The position numbers were made by a program, and so were the translations under genes. The notes below the pieces were generated by a model, which saw nothing but the letters and a program-made list of their open reading frames with translations, had not been told where the DNA came from and ran no database searches. Shown one piece after another: positions 26,563-33,865 of a DNA stretch of 38,814 bases (within the stretch, counting starts at the first letter, position 1; every line of letters starts with the position of its first letter). Source of the DNA: an uncultured Methylococcaceae bacterium (GTDB lineage Bacteria; Pseudomonadota; Gammaproteobacteria; Methylococcales; Methylomonadaceae); NCBI GenBank assembly GCA_903945375.1, contig CAJAVP010000045.1:1-38814 (forward strand), in the 5' to 3' direction.

Positions 26563-27675
26563 TCAACTGTTCAATAAACCTGAATCAGGATACCTACCTG
26601 CAGCGTAACTATTAGTTACGTCATCTTGGCAGGGATTGTCCATCAGACAAGCCAAAGCAGCGGAGGGTGCACAATCGGCGGGCATTTTTTCGGTATCCGT
26701 TAAAGAATACCGGCATAATTCAGAAAAGTCTCGATAAGGCTGTCCGACATCGCGCGCGAGTTGTTGGACTAAAAACCGCCCGACTCCTGCACCTACTAAT
26801 GGGCACGTATCGGGGATATGATGAGTCGCTCTCATGTGCTGATACGCGGCTTGGATTTTTTGCACATGTTGAGCGCGAATATCGGCTGCCATGTGTTGCC
26901 AGCGTGAAAGTTCGTTATGATGAAAATCACAACCGAGCATTCTTGCCAAGCGTCTGGCACTGTCCTCGATTGTTTTTTCTGCGCCGTCCGCCGTTTCGGT
27001 TTGATCATGCGCTTCATTGAGTTCACCTGTTAAGCGGTAAACATCCGCCATTGTCGCAAAATATTCTGCCATCACGCCCACTGTTTGCTGTCCATCTTTG
27101 ACATGCGTTACTACCGCCATGACGGCGGTTCGCACAATACCGGTATAAACTAATTCTTGACTGGCTAAGCGTTGATAATCGGTATAGCCTTTGGCGTGTA
27201 CTTTGCCGTTATTGAAAAATAAAATATCGGTCGTGGTGCTGCCGATATCCACCAATACGCCCGTCGTGATTTTTTGCGCGGCAAAATGGGCAGTCGCCAA
27301 CCAGTTTGCGGAAGCAATAGCCAGATAATGCGCGGAGGTCACCTGTTCTGCCGCTAATAATCCATCTTTACCCGCAAAAATAAATTGTCGGTCATTACCC
27401 AATAAGGCTTTCATTGTCAATAGTATCTGCCTTACGCCGTCATCGCGATCCGCAAATAAATCAACTAATTCGCCGGTCATCGTCATGGCATGACAATACG
27501 CCGCAGTTGGTAACGCTGTCATAATGGCATTGACGGCTAATTGTAAGTGCGACAAGCCTTTCCATAACGGGCAAGGTTCTTGAAAAATAGCGATAATTTC
27601 TCCGGCAGGATTGATGAGCGCCGCTTTTACGTGAGCGCCGCCAATATCCCAGCCTATTTTAAAATGCTGTGTCAT
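26563..27675 (-). CDS. mfnF: Hydantoinase/oxoprolinase-like H4MPT-linked C1 protein (MfnF-like)
   Basis: A 370-residue protein of the ASKHA ATPase fold. The phosphate loops are visible as GWDIGGAHVKAAL at the N-terminus, VLVDIGSTTTDI in the middle (about 167-178) and LVGAGVGRFLV near the end. It belongs by pattern to the family conserved in methanogens and methylotrophs as a probable H4MPT-linked C1 transfer protein. The archaeal member MfnF makes the ether bond of the methanofuran core from a furan phosphate and a tyramine-glutamate. Its start overlaps the ATP-grasp gene upstream by 17 bases, and that gene resembles MfnD, which makes tyramine-glutamate; this strongly supports methylofuran synthesis. 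The symbol is transferred from archaea and is tentative. Confidence 0.75.
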   Translation of the reverse strand: MTQHFKIGWDIGGAHVKAALINPAGEIIAIFQEPCPLWKGLSHLQLAVNAIMTALPTAAYCHAMTMTGELVDLFADRDDGVRQILLTMKALLGNDRQFIFAGKDGLLAAEQVTSAHYLAIASANWLATAHFAAQKITTGVLVDIGSTTTDILFFNNGKVHAKGYTDYQRLASQELVYTGIVRTAVMAVVTHVKDGQQTVGVMAEYFATMADVYRLTGELNEAHDQTETADGAEKTIEDSARRLARMLGCDFHHNELSRWQHMAADIRAQHVQKIQAAYQHMRATHHIPDTCPLVGAGVGRFLVQQLARDVGQPYRDFSELCRYSLTDTEKMPADCAPSAALACLMDNPCQDDVTNSYAAGRYPDSGLLNS

Positions 27676-28651
27676 GGGGATTTACTGTAATTAAGAGGAT
27701 ATTCTGGCGAGTAGGTTTGATCGTTGGCAAGCCGTGCTGTAATTCCAGCACTAACTCGGCAACATTAAGACCTAGTGCCGCCTGTAAGCCTGTAAAAGAT
27801 GTCGTTAAGCGTGGATTAATTTCCAGCACCAGTTTTTGTGCAGCCGTTTCAATTAAATCAATGCCGACATAACCCCACAGTTCCGGCATTGCACAAGCGA
27901 TAGTTGTTGCTAAATCCGCGTAGACACGGGTGTCTGTACAATAATTGACATGTATCGACTGTAATTGGTAGTGCTGATTGACTCGCTGAAAATGCTGCAA
28001 ATTGACCGATAACAGCCACGCCTGCCCGTGTCGAAATAAACACGATAGACTGAAAGTACGCCCTTCGATATGGGGCTGAATAATAAATTTTTTGCTGTTT
28101 TGTAACGCGCGATCAAACCCTTGCGGGTGACTGACTAAAAAACTATCGCTACAACCGGCGCCGTCAATCTGCTTGATGATCCAATCACCTGAATGACAAC
28201 GGGCATTCTCAAACAATTCCGTTGGCACAGTGGGAATGTGGTGTTGAAGCAAGCGTTGATACGTTAAATATTTATTACCCGTCAACGCTACGGCGGCTGA
28301 TGATGCGTTTAATAAGGGCTTACCAAAGGCTTCAACTTGCTCGCATAAACTTTGTAAAATACCATCGAACTCCGGTGCAATAGGCCAAACGGCATCCGCT
28401 TGTTGTACCAGTTTAGCAAAGCTGTCATGGCTGTTGTGTTCGGATGTAATCAGCACAATATCGACTGTCTGATCGCAAAGACAATGCTGTAAGCGACTAT
28501 CCAACATCACTTGTACTTGGATCGTATGTAATTGGGCAAAACAGGCTAATAAAGCCTGAAGCATCAATTGACCTTCTTGAACCAAACTATCGGGCAGTGC
28601 TTGCTTATTAAAGCCGCCACCGGTGATATACTCAAAAATTAAAACTTTCAT
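27659..28651 (-). CDS. mfnD: ATP-grasp ligase, MfnD-like (tyramine-glutamate ligase type)
   Basis: A 330-residue ATP-grasp enzyme. It opens KVLIFEYITGGGFN, the start typical of archaeal MfnD relatives. A lysine loop (GNKYLTYQRLLQHHIP, about 127-142) and WIIKQIDGAGCSD bind ATP. The magnesium site is LVLEINPRLTTSF near 278-290. MfnD couples glutamate to tyramine during methanofuran synthesis. It overlaps the MfnF-like gene by 17 bases. Its start codon lies only 12 bases from the divergent HisA/HisF-related gene, and no ribosome site is evident. A different ATP-grasp specificity is possible, but the context argues for cofactor synthesis. Confidence 0.75.
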   Translation of the reverse strand: MKVLIFEYITGGGFNKQALPDSLVQEGQLMLQALLACFAQLHTIQVQVMLDSRLQHCLCDQTVDIVLITSEHNSHDSFAKLVQQADAVWPIAPEFDGILQSLCEQVEAFGKPLLNASSAAVALTGNKYLTYQRLLQHHIPTVPTELFENARCHSGDWIIKQIDGAGCSDSFLVSHPQGFDRALQNSKKFIIQPHIEGRTFSLSCLFRHGQAWLLSVNLQHFQRVNQHYQLQSIHVNYCTDTRVYADLATTIACAMPELWGYVGIDLIETAAQKLVLEINPRLTTSFTGLQAALGLNVAELVLELQHGLPTIKPTRQNILLITVNPHDTAF

Positions 28652-28663
28652 GGTTAGTTATTG

Positions 28664-29359
28664 ATGAAAATAATTCCGGTCATCGACTTAAAAAATGGAC
28701 TTGTTGTTCATGCCCGTCACGGTCTTCGTGAGCATTACCAGCCCATCCAATCCCCATTATGCCAATCCGCCGATATGTTCGCCGTTATGGAAGGCTTTTT
28801 AAAGCTGGCCGAGTTTGATACGTTTTATATTGCAGATTTAAATGCGATTACTCAGCAAGGTGATCATGAGTCATTGCTTAAAAAGGTTTTAGCCGCCTTT
28901 CCCGATATCCAATTTTGGCTGGATAAAGGTTATCAAGCGTATGAATCCCAAGCACGAACTCCGGTGAATTGTTTACCGGTATTGGGTAGTGAATGCTATC
29001 AAGACGACACACTTAATCAACTGAGTCTTTTTAATAAACGTTTTATTTTGTCTTTAGATTATTCGTTATCCGATGCCTTAGGTGCACCTGCCCTTTTTAC
29101 AACGCCTGCTCTTTGGCCGGATAATCTTATTATCATGACCTTGGCACAAGTTGGCAGTCAGCAAGGGCCTGACTTTGCTAAGTTACGCCAATTCTGCAAA
29201 GATTACCCTAATAAAAATTTTATCGCAGCGGGTGGTGTTCGTCATGTCGAGGATTTAATACACCTCCAACAGCTCGGTATCAAACAGGCCTTAATAGCCA
29301 GCAGCCTGCATTCAGGCGCAATTAGTCAAAGAGATATTGAGACGCTAAAAAATCGCTAG
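28664..29359 (+). CDS. HisA/HisF-related TIM-barrel protein of C1 cofactor clusters
   Basis: A 231-residue (beta-alpha)8-barrel protein. It begins MKIIPVIDLKNGLVVHA, like HisA, with FYIADLNAIT as strand 3 and the C-terminal phosphate site IAAGGVRHVEDL and ALIASSLHSGAI. HisA's usual DG(A)AR-type catalytic stretch is changed, so it is unlikely to serve histidine synthesis. A HisA/HisF-related family occurs in methanogens and in methylotrophs near fae and H4MPT genes, which fits its place here; its exact step is unknown. I chose ATG 28664 over the TTG 28661. A strong terminator follows the stop. Confidence 0.75.
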   Translation: MKIIPVIDLKNGLVVHARHGLREHYQPIQSPLCQSADMFAVMEGFLKLAEFDTFYIADLNAITQQGDHESLLKKVLAAFPDIQFWLDKGYQAYESQARTPVNCLPVLGSECYQDDTLNQLSLFNKRFILSLDYSLSDALGAPALFTTPALWPDNLIIMTLAQVGSQQGPDFAKLRQFCKDYPNKNFIAAGGVRHVEDLIHLQQLGIKQALIASSLHSGAISQRDIETLKNR

Positions 29360-29365
29360 GCAAAA

Positions 29366-29392
29366 AAATACCCCGACTAGCGGGGTATTTTT
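29366..29392. terminator. Bidirectional intrinsic terminator between hisAF-like gene and fae
   Basis: AAATACCCCG at 29366-29375 pairs with CGGGGTATTT at 29381-29390 around a five-base loop. T runs on the right and A runs on the left mean it can end transcripts from both directions: the plus-strand HisA/HisF-related gene and the minus-strand fae transcript. Confidence 0.92.
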
Positions 29393-29411
29393 AAACACCG
29401 ATATTTACAAC

Positions 29412-29930
29412 TTATGCTTCGTTGTTAACAGCGAATGGGTGTTTGGCTTCTTTTTTGCCAGCAACCACTTCAGCGGCAGTTGGAGAACCTGCAACAGCGC
29501 GTTTCAGAGCTTCTTTAGTTGCTGCATAGTTGAATGATTCAATTTTTGCATCATCTTCAGCTTGCCAGTGAATGAAAACACCAACAGAGATAAACAAATC
29601 ATCTGCTTCGTCAGCTGGGATAGTGCCATCTTCAACACAATCAGCAACCGCCATAGCAACAGCACGTTGTGCTGGTCCAAACATTTGAACTGCTTGTTTT
29701 GAACCTTTGATAGTTACTTTGTTGAACAAAATAGTGGCTGGTTTAACCATCAGGTTAGGTGCAACAACAGCTAACAAGGTAGAGAAACCGTCTTTGTTGT
29801 TAGTCAATGCATTTGCAAATGCAGATTCAGCTGCTGAACCACGTGGTCCAATGATCAAGTCAATGTGAGCAATTTCGTTGCCTTCGCCGACTAAAGACTC
29901 GCCAACACACAATTTATTAATTTTCGCCAT
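29412..29930 (-). CDS. fae: Formaldehyde-activating enzyme
   Basis: A 172-residue enzyme that condenses formaldehyde with tetrahydromethanopterin to methylene-H4MPT, the entry of the H4MPT-linked formaldehyde oxidation pathway. The catalytic histidine is in [11 protein letters not shown] (H22 counted from the initiator Met). The blocks [30 protein letters not shown] and [14 protein letters not shown] follow the known Fae sequence closely, ending [10 protein letters not shown]. It is the best marker of methylotrophy in the window. It lies 62 bases after the CitG-like gene on the same strand. An AGGGGAAAA site precedes the ATG, and a hairpin in the leader (29976-29989) may set its level separately from upstream genes. 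Confidence 0.97.
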   Translation of the reverse strand: MAKINKLCVGESLVGEGNEIAHIDLIIGPRGSAAESAFANALTNNKDGFSTLLAVVAPNLMVKPATILFNKVTIKGSKQAVQMFGPAQRAVAMAVADCVEDGTIPADEADDLFISVGVFIHWQAEDDAKIESFNYAATKEALKRAVAGSPTAAEVVAGKKEAKHPFAVNNEA

Positions 29931-29975
29931 GTTTGTTTTCCCCTGTGAGAAAAGATTTAAAGATTAGCTAATAGG

Positions 29976-29989
29976 GACACTTGCGTGTC
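29976..29989 (-). other. Stem-loop in the fae leader
   Basis: GACAC at 29976-29980 and GTGTC at 29985-29989 form a five-bp stem with a four-base loop, just after the CitG-like stop codon and about 45 bases before the fae start. It has no T tract on the minus strand, so it looks more like a processing or 5'-stability element for an abundant fae message than a terminator. Confidence 0.4.
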
Positions 29990-29992
29990 TGT

Positions 29993-30874
29993 TTACTTGT
30001 TCTGTTGAACAAATTTGTTTGAAGACTTATGTAAGTCTTCCAAAAATACGGTAAAAACCGTTGCAACAACCATATCCGCTGATGTGCCAGGATTAAGATG
30101 CAAGGTTTTAAATTCGCTATCTAGTTGATAAAGCAATGGCAACAATAACTTAGGATTATCCGCTGTGGACAAAGCGTGAGCCAACAAGGTCATTTTGTTG
30201 GCTACGGTGTCGTTATAGCGTGTACCGTATTTTCTTTCGATGTGGCTATCAGGAAATTGGCTTAACAATGCCGCATATACAGCAAGTGCTGCCCAACTCC
30301 TATCTGCCCATTTATCGGCGCTATTATAGTATAGCGGCACGCAAAAATCGAAAATATCTCCATAAGCACTGACATATTGTAAGGCTATACGATCTTTACT
30401 GGCGGCAATCGCCATCGCTTCGGTCAGCGTCACGTCCGGCTTATCCTGCACATCCTGTTGATCTGAAGCACCTAATCCACCTGGTGCCGCCAAACTAATC
30501 GCTTTAAAAACCCACTCGGCATCACTCATTGTCGTTGCCGCTAAAACATGTTGCAAGGCGGCTCTTAATCCTAATTCAGAATAATGCACAGCGGTCACGG
30601 CCTCAAACAACGGCGCACAGAGTAAAATGATGCCTAAATTAGTATTGCATCCCACTGCCTCGCGGGTGGCTTGAACGGCATAAAAAATCTTTTCACCTAA
30701 GCTATACTCAAGATGGCATAACGGCTTGGCGCTAACCGTGGCACTGCGCCTAAAATCAGCAACCGTCATATCATGACCCTCGGCAAAAACACTGACATTA
30801 CCTGGTTTGAACGCCTGTAATTCGAGTTCACAAGCATCTTGATAGGCTTGCATAAGAACGCCGACGTCAATCAT
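29993..30874 (-). CDS. CitG-like (triphosphoribosyl-dephospho-CoA synthase family) protein
   Basis: A 293-residue, mostly helical protein of the CitG/MdcB family. Family blocks include ELQAFKPGNVSVF near the N-terminus, NTNLGIILLCAPL in the middle and AAPGGLGASDQQDV, which matches the conserved GG-x-G-x-x-E/D-Q pattern. Classical CitG makes the prosthetic group of citrate lyase, but no citrate or malonate lyase genes are here. Relatives are instead conserved beside fae and H4MPT genes in methylotrophs, which suggests a ribosyl or phosphoribosyl transfer step of C1 cofactor synthesis. That role is inference. It overlaps the upstream ATP-grasp gene by eight bases. Confidence 0.78.
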   Translation of the reverse strand: MIDVGVLMQAYQDACELELQAFKPGNVSVFAEGHDMTVADFRRSATVSAKPLCHLEYSLGEKIFYAVQATREAVGCNTNLGIILLCAPLFEAVTAVHYSELGLRAALQHVLAATTMSDAEWVFKAISLAAPGGLGASDQQDVQDKPDVTLTEAMAIAASKDRIALQYVSAYGDIFDFCVPLYYNSADKWADRSWAALAVYAALLSQFPDSHIERKYGTRYNDTVANKMTLLAHALSTADNPKLLLPLLYQLDSEFKTLHLNPGTSADMVVATVFTVFLEDLHKSSNKFVQQNK

Positions 30875-31763
30875 AAGCCAGATAGCGCTTCAGTAAATCA
30901 GCTACTAATAATTCGGCAATATTTAATCCGCAAACGCTTTCTAAGCCTTTCCAAGCCGGAATACTATTGACTTCAATCAATAGATAATTGCCTTGTTGAT
31001 CTTGAATAATATCCACACCGGCGTAATCCATATCCAAAATAGCCGCCGCTTGAATCGCTAAATGAGCTAATTCAGGCTGAATAGCGACGGATTCACAAGC
31101 CGCCCCGCGTGCAACATTGGTCAACCAATACTTACCGCGCCGGCGCATCGCCGCAACCGCACAGCCATTAATCACAAAAACACGGATATCCGAAAAACCC
31201 TCGCCCGCACAAGGCACAAAACGTTGTAGATAATAAACGCCTTGGCTACTGGTTAACCACAGTAAATCGCAAGATTTTTCCAGACGCCGAATGCCTTCAC
31301 CTTGTGATCCAAACAACGGCTTACTAATCAGCAAATGACCATTTTTTAATTCCTGCTCTGCTATACGCAAGGCTTCGGTTCGGTCACGTAACACCCAGGT
31401 CAGCGGCGTGGGCAATCCGGCACGGTGTAATAAAAAACTGGTCATGGCTTTATCAACACTAAACTCAATTGCACGCCCATCATTGTAAACGGGGATGGTC
31501 TGACGTTTTAAGGCCTGTAAGACATCCAGATATAAAACCACTTCTGCTAATGATCCTCCCGGTACGCCCCGCACAAAAGCCGCCACTGGCAAACGTTCTT
31601 CAAAACCGGGAATAATTAGGCTGTGCTGGCAAGCGCCGATCTGAAAATGACAATCCTTTAATGAAACAAAAACACTGCCCAAGCCCCTCGCCATAAAGGC
31701 CTGTTGTAATTGTCGACCGTGCCAACCGGGATCGTCTGTAAAAATTGCTATATTGCCCAACAT
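30867..31763 (-). CDS. RimK-like ATP-grasp ligase of the C1 cofactor cluster
   Basis: A 298-residue ATP-grasp protein of the RimK/MptN type. Visible parts are SVDKAMTSFLLHRAGLPTPLTW (start of the ATP-grasp domain, in part), LLISKPLFGSQGEGIRRL with the ATP lysine and glycine loop, YLQRFVPC and the metal site LLIEVNSIPAWKGLE. In archaea MptN adds glutamate to tetrahydrosarcinapterin, and related genes sit in methylotroph H4MPT clusters, so a ligase step on the pterin side chain is likely. It follows iscA by 24 bases and overlaps the CitG-like gene by eight bases, placing it at the join of the Fe-S and C1 genes. Confidence 0.78.
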   Translation of the reverse strand: MLGNIAIFTDDPGWHGRQLQQAFMARGLGSVFVSLKDCHFQIGACQHSLIIPGFEERLPVAAFVRGVPGGSLAEVVLYLDVLQALKRQTIPVYNDGRAIEFSVDKAMTSFLLHRAGLPTPLTWVLRDRTEALRIAEQELKNGHLLISKPLFGSQGEGIRRLEKSCDLLWLTSSQGVYYLQRFVPCAGEGFSDIRVFVINGCAVAAMRRRGKYWLTNVARGAACESVAIQPELAHLAIQAAAILDMDYAGVDIIQDQQGNYLLIEVNSIPAWKGLESVCGLNIAELLVADLLKRYLAYD

Positions 31764-31787
31764 GTAGAAATTTTGTAAAAATCAGAA

Positions 31788-32114
31788 CTAGCTAACTGAA
31801 AAACTTTCGCCACAACCACATGTGCCTTTGACATTGGGATTATTGAATTTGAAGGCCTCATTAATGCCTTCTCGACAATAATCCAGTTGAATGCCATTAA
31901 CGATGGCCAAATCCTGTGGCGTGACAATGACTTTAACGCCAAAGGCTTCAAAGACCTCATCACCTTCTTCTATCGTATCGGCGTAATCCAGAATATAAGC
32001 AAAACCTGAACAACCTGATTTTTTAACACCCAGCCTTAAACCAAGGCCACGCGTACGTTTTGCTAATTGTTTTTGAATTTGCCGTGCGGCATTTTCAGTC
32101 AATGATACCGACAT
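31788..32114 (-). CDS. iscA: A-type iron-sulfur carrier protein IscA
   Basis: A 108-residue HesB/IscA-family protein that carries nascent Fe-S clusters to target enzymes. The three conserved cysteines are visible: one in KKSGCSGFAY and two in GTCGCGESF near the C-terminus. Length is the family norm. It follows iscS by 11 bases. ErpA or SufA are alternative names for similar proteins, but the iscR-iscS context favours IscA. The usual iscU gene, expected between iscS and iscA, is absent here. Confidence 0.9.
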   Translation of the reverse strand: MSVSLTENAARQIQKQLAKRTRGLGLRLGVKKSGCSGFAYILDYADTIEEGDEVFEAFGVKVIVTPQDLAIVNGIQLDYCREGINEAFKFNNPNVKGTCGCGESFSVS

Positions 32115-32125
32115 AACTACCTCTT

Positions 32126-33235
32126 TTATACTGGGCTCAGTAAGCCTTTTAATAGGTCAATGAATTTTAAAATTTCTGCTTCCGTATTGGACTTGCCCAA
32201 ACTGATGCGGAGTGCTGATTTTGCCTGCTGCTCACTCAATCCCATTGCCAATAACACAGGACTCGGCTTTCCACCGGCACTAGCACAGGCCGAGCCACTT
32301 GAAACGGCGACTCCTTTTTGATCTAAGCGCATTAATAACATTTCGCCATCTACACCGGCGACACAAAACATCAAGGTATTTGGTAATCGCTCAGCAGTTT
32401 GAGCCAAGATCGTGACCGAAGGCACGGTACACAATGCCTGCTCAAGCAAATGCCGAAGATAAAGAAGATGCGCGTTACGTGCTGAACACTCCGTCAGTGC
32501 TAATTCAGCGGCTTTACCAAAGCCGACAATAGCGGCGACATTTTCAGTTCCCGCCCTCAAACCGCGCTCTTGCCCCCCCCCAAAAAACAAAGGTTTCGTA
32601 GCGGAGATATCCGCAACAACCAAAGCCCCACAACCTTTAGGCCCGTAAATTTTGTGGCTAGACAAGGACATGAAATCGACGTGTAACTGCTTAAACGAGA
32701 GAGGGATTTTACCTAAGGCTTGAACCGCATCCGTATGCACTTGAATCGAGGCGGCTTTGAGTGACTCAGCATAACGCGCAATATCCTGAATAACGCCGGT
32801 TTCATTATTTGCCAGCATGATTGAAACCAAATGAGGCGGCTTTAAACATAATTGCTCAATCGCTTCTGACTGAATCAAGCCTTGATTATCCACACCAATC
32901 AGCGTCAACGGATGCGCAAGGCGAGATAAAGCCTGTGCAGATTCAGTGATCGAAGGGTGCTCAACCGTCGATATCGCCAAACCAGCCTGATCTGGCAAAC
33001 AAGTTAACGCCATGTTATTGGCTTCAGTCCCCCCACTGGTAAAGATAACTTGAGCCGCTGTCGCTCCACATAAAGCGGCAAGCTGCTCACGAGCCGTATC
33101 TATCGCACTTCGGGCGAGTCGACCATGACGATATAAAGCAGAAGGATTACCATAAAAATCTTTCAGAAATGGTAACATAGCGTCCAACACCCGCTCATCC
33201 AGCGGGGTTGTTGCATTATGATCAAAATAGATCAT
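32126..33235 (-). CDS. iscS: Cysteine desulfurase, NifS/IscS class
   Basis: A 369-residue PLP enzyme that takes sulfur from cysteine as a persulfide for Fe-S and other sulfur uses. It opens YFDHNATTPLD, has FTSGGTEANNMAL, the cofactor lysine in SLSSHKIYGPKG and the active cysteine in VSSGSACASAGG, placed in the long flexible loop of group I enzymes. It is about 35 residues shorter than E. coli IscS (404), lacking the C-terminal tail that contacts IscU there, and is closer to NifS length. This matters because no iscU is next to it. A run of nine G on the coding strand (32573-32581) encodes GGG of FFGGGQERG. Confidence 0.9.
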   Translation of the reverse strand: MIYFDHNATTPLDERVLDAMLPFLKDFYGNPSALYRHGRLARSAIDTAREQLAALCGATAAQVIFTSGGTEANNMALTCLPDQAGLAISTVEHPSITESAQALSRLAHPLTLIGVDNQGLIQSEAIEQLCLKPPHLVSIMLANNETGVIQDIARYAESLKAASIQVHTDAVQALGKIPLSFKQLHVDFMSLSSHKIYGPKGCGALVVADISATKPLFFGGGQERGLRAGTENVAAIVGFGKAAELALTECSARNAHLLYLRHLLEQALCTVPSVTILAQTAERLPNTLMFCVAGVDGEMLLMRLDQKGVAVSSGSACASAGGKPSPVLLAMGLSEQQAKSALRISLGKSNTEAEILKFIDLLKGLLSPV

Positions 33236-33245
33236 AACCGCTTAA

Positions 33246-33734
33246 TTAGATGCTCGCTCTTGTTCCAACCAGCGTATTGACTTCAATAACGTGCTGAGCC
33301 TCTTGCTCTTGGCGATTGGCAATTTCTTTCACACTATGCCTTGCCAACAATTCACCCAACGTAATGCCTCTAAGATATTCTCTGATTTGATCACTCAAAC
33401 CCATCCACAAATCGTGTGTTAAACACGCTTGTTCTTTTTGACAATTACTCTCACCACCACATTTAGTTGCATCGACATGCTCATCCACAGCGGCAATAAT
33501 GTCGGCGATGTTAATTTCATGCGCTGAACCGCATAAGGTATAGCCACCACCTGGGCCTCGTACCCCTTTAACCATACCGGCACGTCGCAAGCGAGCAAAT
33601 AATTGTTCCAAGTAAGAGAGCGAAATCGTTTGACGAGTTGCTATCTCCGTTAATGTAACTGGCTTAACTTGGCTGTGATAAGCCAAATCCAACATTGCCG
33701 TTACCGCATATCGACCTTTAGTAGTTAAACGCAC
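33246..33734 (-). CDS. iscR: Rrf2-family Fe-S regulator IscR
   Basis: A 162-residue winged-helix regulator. It starts MRLTTKGRYAVTAMLDLA as IscR does, with the recognition region TRQTISLSYLEQLFARLRRAG. The cluster-binding segment KCGGESNCQKEQACLTHDLW carries three cysteines in the spacing used for the [2Fe-2S] cluster, followed by the usual histidine. Holo-IscR represses the isc operon when clusters are plentiful. It is the first gene of a minus-strand series iscR-iscS-iscA followed by the C1 cofactor genes and fae, so it may also influence those. A promoter with a dyad lies directly upstream. Confidence 0.93.
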   Translation of the reverse strand: MRLTTKGRYAVTAMLDLAYHSQVKPVTLTEIATRQTISLSYLEQLFARLRRAGMVKGVRGPGGGYTLCGSAHEINIADIIAAVDEHVDATKCGGESNCQKEQACLTHDLWMGLSDQIREYLRGITLGELLARHSVKEIANRQEQEAQHVIEVNTLVGTRASI

Positions 33735-33769
33735 AATTCCTTCCTTATAAACAGTTTATTATTGTGGTT

Positions 33770-33801
33770 ACTATACTTAACCAAGTTAATTAGTCAACTA
33801 T
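33770..33801 (-). promoter_or_regulatory. iscR promoter with overlapping dyad
   Basis: On the minus strand TTGACT (33792-33797) and TATAGT (33770-33775) are 16 bases apart and form a good sigma-70 promoter. A 29-base imperfect inverted repeat (33773-33801) has outer arms ATACTTAACC and GTCAACTAT, resembling the halves of IscR type 1 sites (ATA-x-TTGACT-like). The centre is about four bases longer than the E. coli consensus, so autoregulation is plausible but not certain. Confidence 0.6.
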
Positions 33802-33865
33802 TAATCCATGTAAAAACATAAGTTTTTTTAAAAAGCTAATTTCAGCTTAAAACACAATGTCTGAA

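Noticed and set aside
28664-29359. Histidine biosynthesis gene hisA
   Set aside because: No other his genes adjoin it, catalytic stretches differ from HisA, and the neighbours are C1 cofactor genes.
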